Assembly: GCA_013140715.1 (NCBI GenBank)
Contig: JABFSG010000005.1
Span: 1-64,000 of the forward strand
DNA from: Nitrospiraceae bacterium
GTDB taxonomy: Bacteria > Nitrospirota > Nitrospiria > Nitrospirales > Nitrospiraceae
Length of the DNA: 64,000 bases
Reading direction: 5' to 3'
Shown piece after piece: positions 9,166 to 17,883 of the stretch. Both the position numbers and the translations under genes were made by a program. Numbering within the stretch: the stretch's first letter is position 1; each line of letters begins with the position of its first letter. A model generated the notes under the pieces. The model ran no database searches. It saw nothing but the letters and a program-made list of their open reading frames with translations, and had not been told where the DNA came from.

Positions 9166-10206
9166 TTGAAAATCGGCAACAAGGATGTGCCTCTTGCCAT
9201 GATGCAAACAGTCGTAAGATCACTGCAGCCACGTCAAGTATTTCGTTCCGACACGCGCTGGGGCCGTTCAGTGATTGAATGGCCCTCGCTCGAAGCCTTT
9301 CTTGTAACTGCGGAAGTCCAGAGCGGTGTCCACTCCGTACCGATTGGCGAATTTGTCGGAAAGAAGCTCAATTATGATTTTTTGATCACGGCAAGACCTG
9401 GGACAGCGTTACTCTGCCACTTTCATGGCAATGCACCCCGAGACGGAGTCGACCCTCCCTTCTTTGCGGGTTTGGGAGTTACAAAATCGATCACAACGTC
9501 AATGTTTGTTCCCTCAGACCCGGTAATGGAATTGGACGCCAATCTGAGCCTCGCATGGCATTTTGGGTGTGATGGGATCCCGCTCCAAGCCGTTACGGTC
9601 AGTATCGTGAGGAAGCTCCAGACGATCTTGCATGCGCCGCGTGTTATAGCATGGGGTGGCTCTGGTGGAGGGTTTGCAGCAATCCGAGTTGCGAGAAATA
9701 TACCGACTTCGATTGTCCTGGCTTGGAACCCACAGACCGATATTGCAAAATATAACCCGGATTCGGTGAGTAATTATCGGCGTATCGCATTCCCGGCTAT
9801 CGCTGCCGGCAGTGCTCTTCCTTCGGGGAAAGAGCAATATGCATCGTTATGCACCGATGATTTTGTTGATCGCTATCAAGGAAGAATTATCTACTTGCAA
9901 GAAAACACTGATTGGCATGTCAATTCTCACCTTAAGCCTTTCCTCGCAAGCTTCTGCCGAAAGCCACTTCGGGATATAACAGACTCGTCGAATTACTCAG
10001 GCTTGGTGACGGATCGACTGTATCTCCATCTGGATCACTGGGGAACGGGACATGTTCCTCCAAGCAAAGATGTCATCTCAAAGACATTGAAACTACTTTC
10101 TGACGCGCCCACCGGCCTAGAGCACCGCGAGAATACAACAGACTTTCCCTGCAAGGTCATTGAGTATATTGCCTCGACCCTATTGCGCCATGCCCCAGCC
10201 GCATAA
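9166..10206 (+). CDS. Alpha/beta-hydrolase fold protein of the capsule locus (paralogue of the gene at 14791)
   Basis: 346 aa with a TTG start; an in-frame ATG at 9199 is a possible alternative. A nucleophile elbow GGSGGG places the candidate Ser at residue 166. Asp249 (in NTDWH) and His296 (in GTGHVPP) sit where a serine-hydrolase triad needs them. It aligns with the protein at 14791 in blocks such as DPVMELDANLSLAWHFG versus DPTLELHDEMNLGWYLG, and NPQTDI versus NAQTDV. There is no signal peptide, so it is probably cytoplasmic. The substrate is unknown. Removing or transferring an acyl or other substituent on the polysaccharide or its precursor is a guess from the context between a glycosyltransferase and a heparinase-like gene. 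It overlaps the start of the next gene. Confidence 0.6.
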   Translation: MKIGNKDVPLAMMQTVVRSLQPRQVFRSDTRWGRSVIEWPSLEAFLVTAEVQSGVHSVPIGEFVGKKLNYDFLITARPGTALLCHFHGNAPRDGVDPPFFAGLGVTKSITTSMFVPSDPVMELDANLSLAWHFGCDGIPLQAVTVSIVRKLQTILHAPRVIAWGGSGGGFAAIRVARNIPTSIVLAWNPQTDIAKYNPDSVSNYRRIAFPAIAAGSALPSGKEQYASLCTDDFVDRYQGRIIYLQENTDWHVNSHLKPFLASFCRKPLRDITDSSNYSGLVTDRLYLHLDHWGTGHVPPSKDVISKTLKLLSDAPTGLEHRENTTDFPCKVIEYIASTLLRHAPAA

Positions 10207-11932
10207 GATTGTTGGACAATTCGGTTCCGATCTACTCGCCAGTTCTTCCACTGCTGATTCACCCCTAGATTATAAGGGGATTCTTGCAATGCGGATGGAT
10301 CGCATTGAAGCGGATTTCCTTCCGTTTGACGTAACGGTTAGATGCACTGGAGATTCGGGCGTTCTGCCGTTATTTACCGGAGAGACGATGGAGGTGAGCC
10401 TGTCCGATGGCGTTCAATGGGATAAGAAGTTCGCGACGCAGGCTAATAGCAGCATCATGTATCTTTTTTCTCTTGCCCCGATTGCAAGACTTCTTTCGAC
10501 CTTCCAAAAGAGAAATGATGCAGGCGCGTTGCAGCTCGCAGTTGTCGCGTTGAATAGCTTCTTAGACTATTCGAGTAATCCGGGCCGCCGATCGTCGATT
10601 GGAAGAATTGGGAGCGCGGACCATTCTGCAGCGATCAGGGTTCGGGTGCTCATTAAATTCATCCAAGTTTTGCGAGAGCGACAGGATGACGATTATGCTC
10701 TCCTTATCAGGGTCTGTGACTGCCTCAAATATTGGTCGGATTGGCTTGCCGAAGACAAACACTACACGAAGAATAATCATGGATTGATGGGTTCGATTGC
10801 ATTACTCCACTCCGTAGTTCAATTCGGTTCGACGCCACATTCGAGGGCCTATCTTGACGTGGCGACGGAAAGAATTATGGAGCTCGGCAAGAGCTCTTTT
10901 GACCGAAACGGGCTCTGCAATGAAAATACGATCGGCTACCACAGCTATAATGTGAACCTCTATCGCGGATTAGTCGACTTTTGCAAACACTACGGTCTCT
11001 CGGTCACTCTCATCAATTTCCTTGAGGAGACCATTCTTCGTGCAACGAGAGCCTTGGAGTTCTGCGTTTGGCAGGATGGCTCTATCCCACCAATTGGCGA
11101 CTCAGCCGTATACCCTACGAAGACTGCATCGCGAAATAAGCCGCAGTGCTTCCACGAGAGCGGATTCGCTGTCGTAAAAAACAACGATCTATATCTATCG
11201 ATACTCTGCGGCGCTCCGACAGAAACTCATAAGCAGGTTGATGACTCGAGCATGACATTGCGCTTCATGAATCGCGATATTCTCATTGACGGAGGCTCGT
11301 ACCTCTACGATACAAGCGACCCCTATCGCCGATGCATAGCTTCGAGCCTTGGGCATAGCGGGATATTCCCCAAGGAGTTCGATGGACTATTGCGTAAGGA
11401 AGTCTTGCGCAAATACGGCCTCGTGTCGGGAAAGATCGAACGTTTCGAGGAGAGTGGCGATGGTGTCCGCGTGACCTGCCGATACTCAGTAGGAGATGGG
11501 CATGCGATGTTTGCACGCAGTATTTTTGTCTGTTGGCCTGACGAGGTCGCGATTGTTGATACGATAGAGCTATCTGACGGGGCCTTCAGCCCTGAGGCTA
11601 TCCAACGGTTTCTGTTTGGCCCAACGCTCAATGTGCGGTTTGATGGCCGTGATAAGCTCATTCTGGAGTCGGGTGAATTCTCCTGTACGCTATTCCAACT
11701 TTTGGACTGCGATGGTGTGCTTTATCGCGGTGAGAATGGAGGGCCAGTCCGTGGCTGGTACTCCCACAAGTACAAAGAGATACAACCGACCTACGCGGTA
11801 GATTTCGTGCGCAACTCACGGATGAGCAGATTTTCTACGATTATTAAACTTGCCAAATGCTCAAACCTATCGGAGTGCACGACGGCCATAAGGGACTTTG
11901 CTGGTCTGGTGGACATCAGAAAATATTCTTGA
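10190..11932 (+). CDS. Heparinase II/III-like polysaccharide lyase family protein
   Basis: About 580 aa, from ATG 10190; an in-frame TTG at 10160 is also possible. Either start overlaps the 3' end of the preceding hydrolase, implying coupling. The N-terminal two thirds form an alpha-helical toroid-like region containing NNHGLMGSIAL and GYHSYNVNLYRG. The C-terminal beta-sandwich has the heparinase II/III signature: HKQVDDSSMTLRFMNRDILIDGG followed by YLYDTSDPYRR and LGHSGI (positions about 11229-11355). No signal peptide is visible, which is unusual for a lyase meant to act on exported glycan. Members occur in many capsule loci, where they trim or remodel polymer. Whether this one is catalytic is not proven; His and Tyr candidates are present in the usual places. 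Confidence 0.75.
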   Translation: MPQPHKIVGQFGSDLLASSSTADSPLDYKGILAMRMDRIEADFLPFDVTVRCTGDSGVLPLFTGETMEVSLSDGVQWDKKFATQANSSIMYLFSLAPIARLLSTFQKRNDAGALQLAVVALNSFLDYSSNPGRRSSIGRIGSADHSAAIRVRVLIKFIQVLRERQDDDYALLIRVCDCLKYWSDWLAEDKHYTKNNHGLMGSIALLHSVVQFGSTPHSRAYLDVATERIMELGKSSFDRNGLCNENTIGYHSYNVNLYRGLVDFCKHYGLSVTLINFLEETILRATRALEFCVWQDGSIPPIGDSAVYPTKTASRNKPQCFHESGFAVVKNNDLYLSILCGAPTETHKQVDDSSMTLRFMNRDILIDGGSYLYDTSDPYRRCIASSLGHSGIFPKEFDGLLRKEVLRKYGLVSGKIERFEESGDGVRVTCRYSVGDGHAMFARSIFVCWPDEVAIVDTIELSDGAFSPEAIQRFLFGPTLNVRFDGRDKLILESGEFSCTLFQLLDCDGVLYRGENGGPVRGWYSHKYKEIQPTYAVDFVRNSRMSRFSTIIKLAKCSNLSECTTAIRDFAGLVDIRKYS

Positions 11933-12020
11933 TGATACTGGGCACCGAACTAATTCTGGGCGGCAACCCTGTGCTGATTCAAACGAAGCTTTCCCCCTTC
12001 ACCAGCTGAGGCGGCTGCCT

Positions 12021-12980
12021 ATGCAGAGAACCTTGCCCATACTGGCGCTCGTTGTCGGCATCGCATCCCCGGCATTGGGAATTGCCCAAGATACACTTGA
12101 GAACGATCGTGTCCTGTATTTTGCAGTTGGGTGGAGTGTGAATAAGCCAGTACCCCAAAATGTGCTTCAACTTGGGGTTCTATTTCGTTGCGATGTAGAT
12201 TGGTGCATGGAATATGAGGAATTCCCTGCAAAAGACAATTTGCCTCGTTCGCCGCTGCCCTATAGACATGAGATGGACGCGCCATATGGTAAAGACCGCT
12301 GCATCAATGAACTGATTACAACGATTCATGGTGTGGTCCATAGAGATGTGTCTGCTCAAGTAATAGGCGAAGGGCGTGGCTTTACTTTACGGGCAGGTAA
12401 TTACGAGTACACGTGGGAACGGGATACAGCACCAGCTCGCGGGTTTGTTCTTGTCAGTGCACGTGAGACCGGAAGCGATGGCGTGTTTGGGCAGCCTGTT
12501 GGGTTTGCCTATGAATCTGAGGACCAGAGGGGACGGCAGATCAGGCCCATCGACTTGAGCGGCTACTTCGATGGTCAAATTGCCCACAAGGATATGCTCA
12601 TGGGTGCCATGGATGACTGGTCGCAAAAACAGTCCAGTATAGATTTTCGCAAGTTTAGACTTTCTTCTACCCAACCAGTCATGGGGTGGGACATACCTGC
12701 GCTACCTGATGTTGTGAGCAAATACAAGAAGCCGATGATGTGGGTGCATCATAGCGTGTTGACGCCTCAGGCGAATTCAGGACGGTTAAATTATATTCTT
12801 CACGAGTATGGCCATGATTTTAACGCTAATGGCTGTTTTGACGAATTCGGGCACAATAAACTTTTATTGCCGATACGTGCGGGCGATCTCATGTCTGCAT
12901 TTGTCTATATCGAATATAACCCCGACCCTCGGGACGGCATCCCGATGATATCGGTCGGCAGGTATTTTAGAAAACCATAG
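12021..12980 (+). CDS. Exported protein of unknown function with an HEYGH (HExxH-type) motif
   Basis: The open frame extends upstream to 11898, but the ATG at 12021 is preferred because it begins a standard signal peptide (MQRTLPILALVVGIASPALG, cleavage near AIAQ). The mature protein is about 295 aa, rich in aromatic residues, with three Cys in the N-terminal half. Near the C-terminus is LNYILHEYGHDFNANG, which matches HExxH, followed by CFDEFGHN, whose His could be a third zinc ligand. I do not recognise the family. It lies between the heparinase-like and DUF6270-like genes, so a role in surface polysaccharide or its protein partners is possible. A secreted zinc peptidase is one reading, and a chance HExxH is the other. 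Confidence 0.5.
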   Translation: MQRTLPILALVVGIASPALGIAQDTLENDRVLYFAVGWSVNKPVPQNVLQLGVLFRCDVDWCMEYEEFPAKDNLPRSPLPYRHEMDAPYGKDRCINELITTIHGVVHRDVSAQVIGEGRGFTLRAGNYEYTWERDTAPARGFVLVSARETGSDGVFGQPVGFAYESEDQRGRQIRPIDLSGYFDGQIAHKDMLMGAMDDWSQKQSSIDFRKFRLSSTQPVMGWDIPALPDVVSKYKKPMMWVHHSVLTPQANSGRLNYILHEYGHDFNANGCFDEFGHNKLLLPIRAGDLMSAFVYIEYNPDPRDGIPMISVGRYFRKP

Positions 12981-12990
12981 CGGTTTTGGT

Positions 12991-14064
12991 ATGAGCAGTC
13001 CAGCCAGACTTTTGATTTTGGGAAGTTGCGTATCACGCGACATCTTGAATTACCCACAGGCTAAAGCACAGTTTGTCCTGGTTGATTATTATGCTCGTAG
13101 CTCTATCGCTTCATTGGGAGCCAGGCCTATCGAAATACCTTCCGTAGTCCAAAATATAGGGTCGAAATTTCAGCGCAGGATGGTCGAACGTGATATCAAA
13201 AAAGTCTTTCTGAATGACCTGGCGCGACTTCAATTCGATGTCTTCTTGATCGACCTGATTGACGAGCGATTCAATCTTTACCTGGAACCAGAGGGGAAAA
13301 TCTGCACACTATCGAGTGAACTCCTTAGTGTCGGATTTCCTAAAGATTCCAATAGAGGGTCGAAGATTTGCTCCGGTTCCGAAGAGTTCTGGCATCTGTG
13401 GGAGGCAGGCTGGTCAACTTTGTTGAGCCAGCTTAGGCATTTCGGAGTTCTTGACCGGCTACGAGTCAATCAGGTGTTCTGGAGCTCACGGACTGAAAAT
13501 GGAGGCAATTTCGAGCCGGATTATTCAGACCGTCAGGTTGATTTGGCAAACCAGTCCCTTGAGCGGATGTACCGACATATCAGTGCCGATATCCCATCCC
13601 GGCAGTTTTTGCGATTTAACTATGGGCTCATGACGGGATCGATCACACACAAATGGGGAATTAGCCCATTCCATTATATCGATGCCTATTATCATGCGGC
13701 GATTCAGCAGTTATGTGGATGGCCCTTACTAAGGAATAGGACTGCAATTTCGGAAAAGGCAATGACTAGTCGTACGAACTATCCGGTCGACAGAGTCATT
13801 CTCAGGCATGAGGGAGATCAGCTTGTTGCCACTGCAGTGTTCGAGGCCTCACAGATTGGGCAGATTTCATTTTATGTATTTCGAAATGGAAAACAGATCC
13901 ACACTCAGGGGTATTCTCAGGGCTCTATTGTACGGGTCGGCATAAAGCCTGAACCAGGAGTCTATCGAGCGTTGGTGTTCTTTCTTACGCAAGATGGTAG
14001 GCGTGTCACGGTATATTCCAACCCGGTGTTTTTGTATCCTGTCATCTCCACTCTAGCAGGCTGA
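12991..14064 (+). CDS. DUF6270-like (SGNH-related) protein with a C-terminal beta domain
   Basis: 357 aa, starting 10 nt after the preceding gene. The N-terminus LLILGSCVSRD is the hallmark of the DUF6270 family, seen in surface-polysaccharide loci, where the Ser/Cys loop resembles the block I loop of SGNH hydrolases. A late FHYIDAYYH could supply the catalytic His. Residues about 265-350 form a separate beta-rich module (VDRVILRHEGDQLVATAVF, ISFYVFRNGKQIHTQ, VYSNPVFLYPV). That module is strikingly similar to the N-terminus of the hydrolase at 14791 (YYVFRNGERIHTE, YSNPLFLYPV). The module is therefore mobile among locus proteins. Function is unknown; polymer acyl or pyruvyl modification is only a guess. 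Confidence 0.6.
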   Translation: MSSPARLLILGSCVSRDILNYPQAKAQFVLVDYYARSSIASLGARPIEIPSVVQNIGSKFQRRMVERDIKKVFLNDLARLQFDVFLIDLIDERFNLYLEPEGKICTLSSELLSVGFPKDSNRGSKICSGSEEFWHLWEAGWSTLLSQLRHFGVLDRLRVNQVFWSSRTENGGNFEPDYSDRQVDLANQSLERMYRHISADIPSRQFLRFNYGLMTGSITHKWGISPFHYIDAYYHAAIQQLCGWPLLRNRTAISEKAMTSRTNYPVDRVILRHEGDQLVATAVFEASQIGQISFYVFRNGKQIHTQGYSQGSIVRVGIKPEPGVYRALVFFLTQDGRRVTVYSNPVFLYPVISTLAG

Positions 14065-14091
14065 TGAAACAAACGTCACACTGTCTCGTCC

Positions 14092-14128
14092 ATTTGGTCT
14101 GTTAGGACTGTCTGGTCTGTTTGCCTGC
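14092..14128. repeat. Family A palindrome, single-arm fragment
   Basis: One arm of TTGGTCTGTT/GTCTGGTCTG units with no matching AACCAAA arm, immediately upstream of the decayed hydrolase copy. Confidence 0.6.
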
Positions 14129-14142
14129 TTTAGCTGAATATT

Positions 14143-14700
14143 ATGGGCCAGGCTTGGTCCAGACACGCTGATCAGTATACATCTCAGTGTGCTCCCGAGG
14201 GTTCCGGCAGTCTGCCAGTGGCGGCCCTTCGAGTAAGGAAGTCAATGTCTGTAGCCTCAATGTTTATCGATATATTCTCACATGCGCTTGCTCGAACCAT
14301 AGAAAGTGGAAGAAATAGCTGCCTGGGGAACCAAACAGCACAGCACATTCAAGAACATTTCGGTCCATGTGTCCATAGGGTTCAAACGTAGCAGAGTAAA
14401 AGGAGCTTAGTGCGATCTTCCTGATACGCTCATGGGGAAAATGAGTGTCCAGTCGGTGAACGAATCACAAAGTGCCTTCTTCCCTGGTCATTGAGAACTA
14501 GAAATACGTACTAGTTTGATGACCCCTTCAGTAATGCGAAATATGTTCGACAGTCATTACCAGGCATGCCATTTTACGTCATGCTGGGAAGCCTTGGCAG
14601 GACCACCGGAGGAGAGCACCCGCTGGTCATTGTTATCGGGCGTGACTGTACAGTTTCCACGCGGTACGCGCTTGAATCGGCATAGATGCATTAAGAAAAC
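14143..14700 (+). pseudogene. Decayed copy of the capsule-locus alpha/beta-hydrolase gene
   Basis: This stretch has no single long frame but preserves blocks of the intact gene at 14791-15930. Around 14255-14380 one frame reads DIFSHALARTIESG then NQTAQHIQEHFGP, against DVFAYEIARYIETV and NQTATQIQEHFGT in the intact gene. Around 14548-14625 another frame reads DSHYQACHFTSCWEALAG against DTHHYACHFKPFWEALGG. The pieces are in different frames and separated by unrelated sequence, so several indels have occurred. A piece at 14143 (MGQAWS) resembles MAQAWR but is out of order and may be chance. The 5' half, including the nucleophile elbow, is gone. Confidence 0.75.
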
Positions 14701-14790
14701 CATATGGGTCGGATCAGAAGACACCTTCACAGCGTCATATGCCCATGGTTTTCGCTAAAGAACCAGGTTGCAACTTCAAAAGAGGAAGCA

Positions 14791-15930
14791 ATGAGTACTA
14801 GTTGCCCCGATTATTCGATCAAAAAGGTCATTCTTGAGCACGAGCGCGATGAGCTTGTAGCCGCTGTAGTATTCGAGGCCCCGCAGGCGGGACAGTTCTC
14901 ATATTATGTATTTCGAAATGGAGAACGGATCCATACCGAGCGGGACTCTCCGAACCCTACGTTTCGAGTTGGCATAAAAGTGGAGCCTGGTCTGTATCGA
15001 GTACTGGTGCACTGTATTGACCCAAATGGCAAAACCATCAAAAAGTACTCCAATCCCCTGTTTCTGTATCCTGTCGTGTACAGACTAGGGGCCTCATTCA
15101 AGAAGTTTCAGCCCGAGGAACGTGCACTTCTTCTCCAGGGGAAATATTGGAAGTACCCAGCAGTTTATTATGCAGGAAAAGAGCAGCAACGGCTTTTTGT
15201 TATGCTGAGTGCTGCGACGCGCAGAAACGAGCAACGTCTTCCAGTGTTTAACCGTTGGACTTGGGCTGAAACGAAGAAGTTTCCCGGGCATGTGCTCTGC
15301 GTCGCAGATCCGACACTTGAGCTTCATGATGAAATGAATCTGGGGTGGTACCTCGGCACAGATGAACATGATGTCAGCGAAGAACTTTCGAGATTTATCC
15401 GGTGCTTTGCGGAGGCACTGGGTATACCGGAAGACAAGATCGTCATTTGGGGATCGTCCGGGGGAGGCTTTAGCGCCCTAGCAGTGACCAGTCACATTGA
15501 GAAGGCAACCGCAGTCGCTATCAATGCTCAGACCGATGTATTCGCCTATGAAATTGCGCGATATATAGAGACAGTGAAGAGATGCTGCTTTCGTAACCAA
15601 ACGGCAACGCAGATCCAGGAACATTTCGGCACACGTGTCAACATGGCCCAAGCATGGAGAAACAATCGAAGTTCACGGGCGATCCTAATACAAAATAAGC
15701 TCGACACTCATCACTATGCATGCCATTTTAAGCCATTCTGGGAAGCGCTTGGCGGGGCTGCTGAAGGTGGGGCAACCCCTGACGGTCGCCATTACGCGTG
15801 GCTGTACAACGACTCCAATGGCCACGCACCTGAGTCGGAACAGATGGTTCCAGAGATCTTGAACTTGATCGATCAAGTTCCGTTCACAGCGTCGACTGTG
15901 ATGCCCACAGTTTCTGCGCCAAAAGGATAG
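14791..15930 (+). CDS. Beta domain fused to alpha/beta-hydrolase, capsule locus
   Basis: 379 aa from ATG 14791, which has GAGG 5 nt upstream; the frame is open to 14704 but that part has no start signal. Residues about 8-98 are the same beta module as at the C-terminus of the DUF6270-like protein encoded upstream. Residues about 115-375 are an alpha/beta-hydrolase with nucleophile elbow GSSGGG (Ser223), Asp305 (KLDTHHY) and His345 (SNGHAPES). It is paralogous to the gene at 9166. No signal peptide is present. Two decayed copies flank it (14143-14700 and 18426-18571). Its stop is followed within 20 nt by a fragment of the CgeB-like GT gene, showing that an ancestral hydrolase-GT pair was duplicated. 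Confidence 0.65.
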   Translation: MSTSCPDYSIKKVILEHERDELVAAVVFEAPQAGQFSYYVFRNGERIHTERDSPNPTFRVGIKVEPGLYRVLVHCIDPNGKTIKKYSNPLFLYPVVYRLGASFKKFQPEERALLLQGKYWKYPAVYYAGKEQQRLFVMLSAATRRNEQRLPVFNRWTWAETKKFPGHVLCVADPTLELHDEMNLGWYLGTDEHDVSEELSRFIRCFAEALGIPEDKIVIWGSSGGGFSALAVTSHIEKATAVAINAQTDVFAYEIARYIETVKRCCFRNQTATQIQEHFGTRVNMAQAWRNNRSSRAILIQNKLDTHHYACHFKPFWEALGGAAEGGATPDGRHYAWLYNDSNGHAPESEQMVPEILNLIDQVPFTASTVMPTVSAPKG

Positions 15931-15943
15931 ATTCTGGTGTACC

Positions 15944-16024
15944 TGACGGCGCGTCTTTTGGTTTCCGCCGGGTCACGCCTAATGGGCCATTTCGCTATCT
16001 GAAGCTAGGGCTGAATGCCGATGG
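15944..16024 (+). pseudogene. 5' fragment of a CgeB-like glycosyltransferase gene
   Basis: One frame reads ASFGFRRVTPNGPF then YLKLGLNAD. This matches the N-terminus of the intact GT at 18687 (ASFGFHRVTPKGPF, NLKVGLIAD) closely in both protein and DNA. Similarity stops abruptly after the GCCGATG codons at about 16024. It is a truncated duplicate left behind next to the intact hydrolase. Confidence 0.8.
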
Positions 16025-16091
16025 GAGCAGCGGCACCGCTGCAGACGACGGAACCAGCTCCCTTGCGAGGACTGGCCAGGATTGTAGGTGA

Positions 16092-16172
16092 ATAGGCTGA
16101 AGTGGTACAGACTGAAGGCCGGAGTTCTGAGTTCCGAACACTTTGGCCTGAACCCCTTCAGCCTACCGTCCT
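16092..16172. repeat. Family D hairpin (AGGCTGAAG...CTTCAGCCT), copy 1
   Basis: An inverted repeat with outer arms TAGGCTGAAG and CTTCAGCCTA and inner GACTGAAGGCC / GGCCTGAAC. Related hairpins lie at about 18594-18662 and 22139-22221. The rest of 16025-16330 shows no coding signal. Confidence 0.65.
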
Positions 16173-16330
16173 TAGCCCCAACACCTTTCCATAATCGCCG
16201 ATCCGCTGCTACGACCAGCCAGGCATGCGGTGCTGGTCCTGTCCGTATTTCTTAATGGGTGTCTTGACTGGGAACCTTAATAAGGCGCATATTGTAGTGA
16301 CCAATGGTATTGACGATGGAGGTTCTCGTT

Positions 16331-16564
16331 ATGGCCAAACTCAATGTCTCTATCGACGATCGACTCAGAGATGAACTCTTCAAGCTTGTTCCGCCCCGTC
16401 GGCGAAGTCAGGTCGTCAACGAAGCGCTGGAGAACGAATTGCGGCGTCGGAAGCGCAAGCATGCCACGGAGGCGGTGCATCATTTGCGGAAACGAAGCGC
16501 GACACTCAGTGAGAAAGAAATCGTGGAAGCCGTGCGCCGGGATCGGACGAGGGGTGAGCGATGA
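16331..16564 (+). CDS. vapB: VapB-type ribbon-helix-helix antitoxin
   Basis: 77 aa from ATG 16331, with GGAGG 8 nt upstream. The N-terminal MAKLNVSIDDRLRDEL followed by SQVVNEALENEL is a ribbon-helix-helix DNA-binding fold. The C-terminal half is charged and helical, as expected for a toxin-binding tail. The stop overlaps the start of the PIN toxin gene (ATGA), a typical antitoxin-toxin coupling. Autoregulation of the pair is expected for the family. The pair forms the first module of a toxin-antitoxin cluster inserted in the capsule locus. Confidence 0.85.
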   Translation: MAKLNVSIDDRLRDELFKLVPPRRRSQVVNEALENELRRRKRKHATEAVHHLRKRSATLSEKEIVEAVRRDRTRGER

Positions 16565-16986
16565 TCGTCGTGCCCGACGCCTCAGTTATATTGAAATGGG
16601 TGTTAGAGAAAGAAGATGAGCCGGGGCATCTCCAAGCGATGAAACTTCAAGAGGCGCTCATTGCAGAGCGGGTGGAGGTTCGAATGCCCACCCTCTGGAG
16701 ATATGAGGTCGGAAACGTCCTCGGGCTGAAGAAGCCGAGAATGGCGACGGAGTTAATGAGCGCATTACTGGCCTATGAGTTTGAGGAGGTACCTTTGAGG
16801 GCTGAATATGCCCTGGACGTCTTGGAGCTTATGCAGGATGTATCGGGTGTCACGTTCTATGACGCGGCATATCATGTCCTTGCCTTACGAATAGGGGGGC
16901 TCTATCTCACCGCGGATGCGGCCTATGTCAAGCGAGCCAAACGCAAGGGCCATGTGGGACTCTTGAATGAATGGCAGGGACCATAA
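16561..16986 (+). CDS. vapC: VapC-type PIN-domain ribonuclease toxin
   Basis: 141 aa, the full length of a PIN toxin. All four acidic residues expected of the metal site are present: Asp6 (VVPDASVILKW), Glu49 (WRYEVGN), Asp101 (TFYDAAYHVLA) and Asp119 (LTADAAY). It is translated with vapB through a 4-nt overlap. VapC toxins cut tRNA or rRNA when the antitoxin is lost; the target here is unknown. The gene appears intact. Confidence 0.88.
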   Translation: MIVVPDASVILKWVLEKEDEPGHLQAMKLQEALIAERVEVRMPTLWRYEVGNVLGLKKPRMATELMSALLAYEFEEVPLRAEYALDVLELMQDVSGVTFYDAAYHVLALRIGGLYLTADAAYVKRAKRKGHVGLLNEWQGP

Positions 16987-17017
16987 CCTAAACACCTTTT
17001 CATTCCTCCCGAACGAG

Positions 17018-17500
17018 TCATGCGGCTTTCCCATGCGCTGCCTTGGTTCGAACGAGAAGCTCGATATCGCAATCCAGCACATGCAGTAAGGATAAGAGTT
17101 GATCGACCGACTTGCGGGAGTTGGTCTGATCGAGCAGACGATAGAACTGTGTAGCGGAGGTTCGCAATCGCCGGATGATCTCGCGCTTCGACAAGTCGCT
17201 TGCCTCGACTCGTTTCTGCGCCTCGATCGTCAACGTATACAGCAGCGCATCCCGCAAGTAGTGCGGGTCCTGGTTGTATTCCAACACCTGCGCACTATGG
17301 ACCGTTCCTGCCTTGCCTGATTCCAGCACATAGGTGAAGCCTTCGCTTCCCAGCTCTTTATCGACGAAGACCCGGGTGATCGGATCGGCAATGCCTGGTT
17401 GAGGATCGACCTTCGAATAGGGAAACTGGAATAGCTTCTTCGAAACCTTCACCCGGAACGATTTTTTACGATTGTTGTGGGTGACCGACTGAATCTTCAT
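17018..17500 (-). CDS. HTH-domain protein, orphan antitoxin-like
   Basis: 160 aa, starting at the ATG complementary to 17498-17500, with a GAGGGGG upstream; the frame extends to 17542 without support. The N-terminal half is beta-rich (IQSVTHNNRKKSFRV, TRVFVDKELGSEGFTYVLESG), reminiscent of DUF2442-like antitoxin domains. The C-terminal half has an XRE-like helix-turn-helix (SKREIIRRLRTSATQFYRLL then SVDQLLSLLHVLDCDIELLV). No toxin-like partner lies on either side: vapC is convergent downstream and hicB diverges upstream. It may be a solitary regulator or the survivor of a lost pair. Confidence 0.6.
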   Translation of the reverse strand: MKIQSVTHNNRKKSFRVKVSKKLFQFPYSKVDPQPGIADPITRVFVDKELGSEGFTYVLESGKAGTVHSAQVLEYNQDPHYLRDALLYTLTIEAQKRVEASDLSKREIIRRLRTSATQFYRLLDQTNSRKSVDQLLSLLHVLDCDIELLVRTKAAHGKAA

Positions 17501-17637
17501 AGCGCCCCCTCGGATTACAAGTGCTACCTTCCACGGTATCACCTGTCAAGCACGATGGCCGTCTCTGCAAGGAATCGCTTGCCTCACGTGATGAACAAGG
17601 TTATTCTCAGAGCCGATGGCAGCAGGAGGGAGGACGC

Positions 17638-17883
17638 ATGAGCTATTTGCAACAAACCATCAAAGCGGTGATTCGACCCGGCGACGAAGCCGGCTATGTG
17701 GCCGAATGTCTTGAAATTGCCGTCGTGACTCAAGGGCAGACGCTGGATGAAACCGTCAAGCATCTGCAAGAAGCCACTGCGTTGCATCTGGAGGGAGAGC
17801 ACCTGGCGGCCTTTGGGTTGCGCGAGAAGCCGACATTGGTGCTGACCATGGAGTTGGACCCAGTCCATGCCCAAGCTTCGTAG
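17638..17883 (+). CDS. hicB: HicB-family antitoxin
   Basis: 81 aa from ATG 17638, with AGGAGGGAGG upstream. The fold signature is the HicB partial RNase H-like domain: IKAVIRPGDEAGYVAECLEI, then TQGQTLDETVKHLQEATALHLEG. There is no C-terminal HTH or RHH extension, so this is a short HicB form. The downstream hicA start codon (17867) lies inside the hicB 3' end, an arrangement seen in other hicBA pairs. The partner toxin is interrupted, so the antitoxin may now be dispensable. Confidence 0.85.
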   Translation: MSYLQQTIKAVIRPGDEAGYVAECLEIAVVTQGQTLDETVKHLQEATALHLEGEHLAAFGLREKPTLVLTMELDPVHAQAS

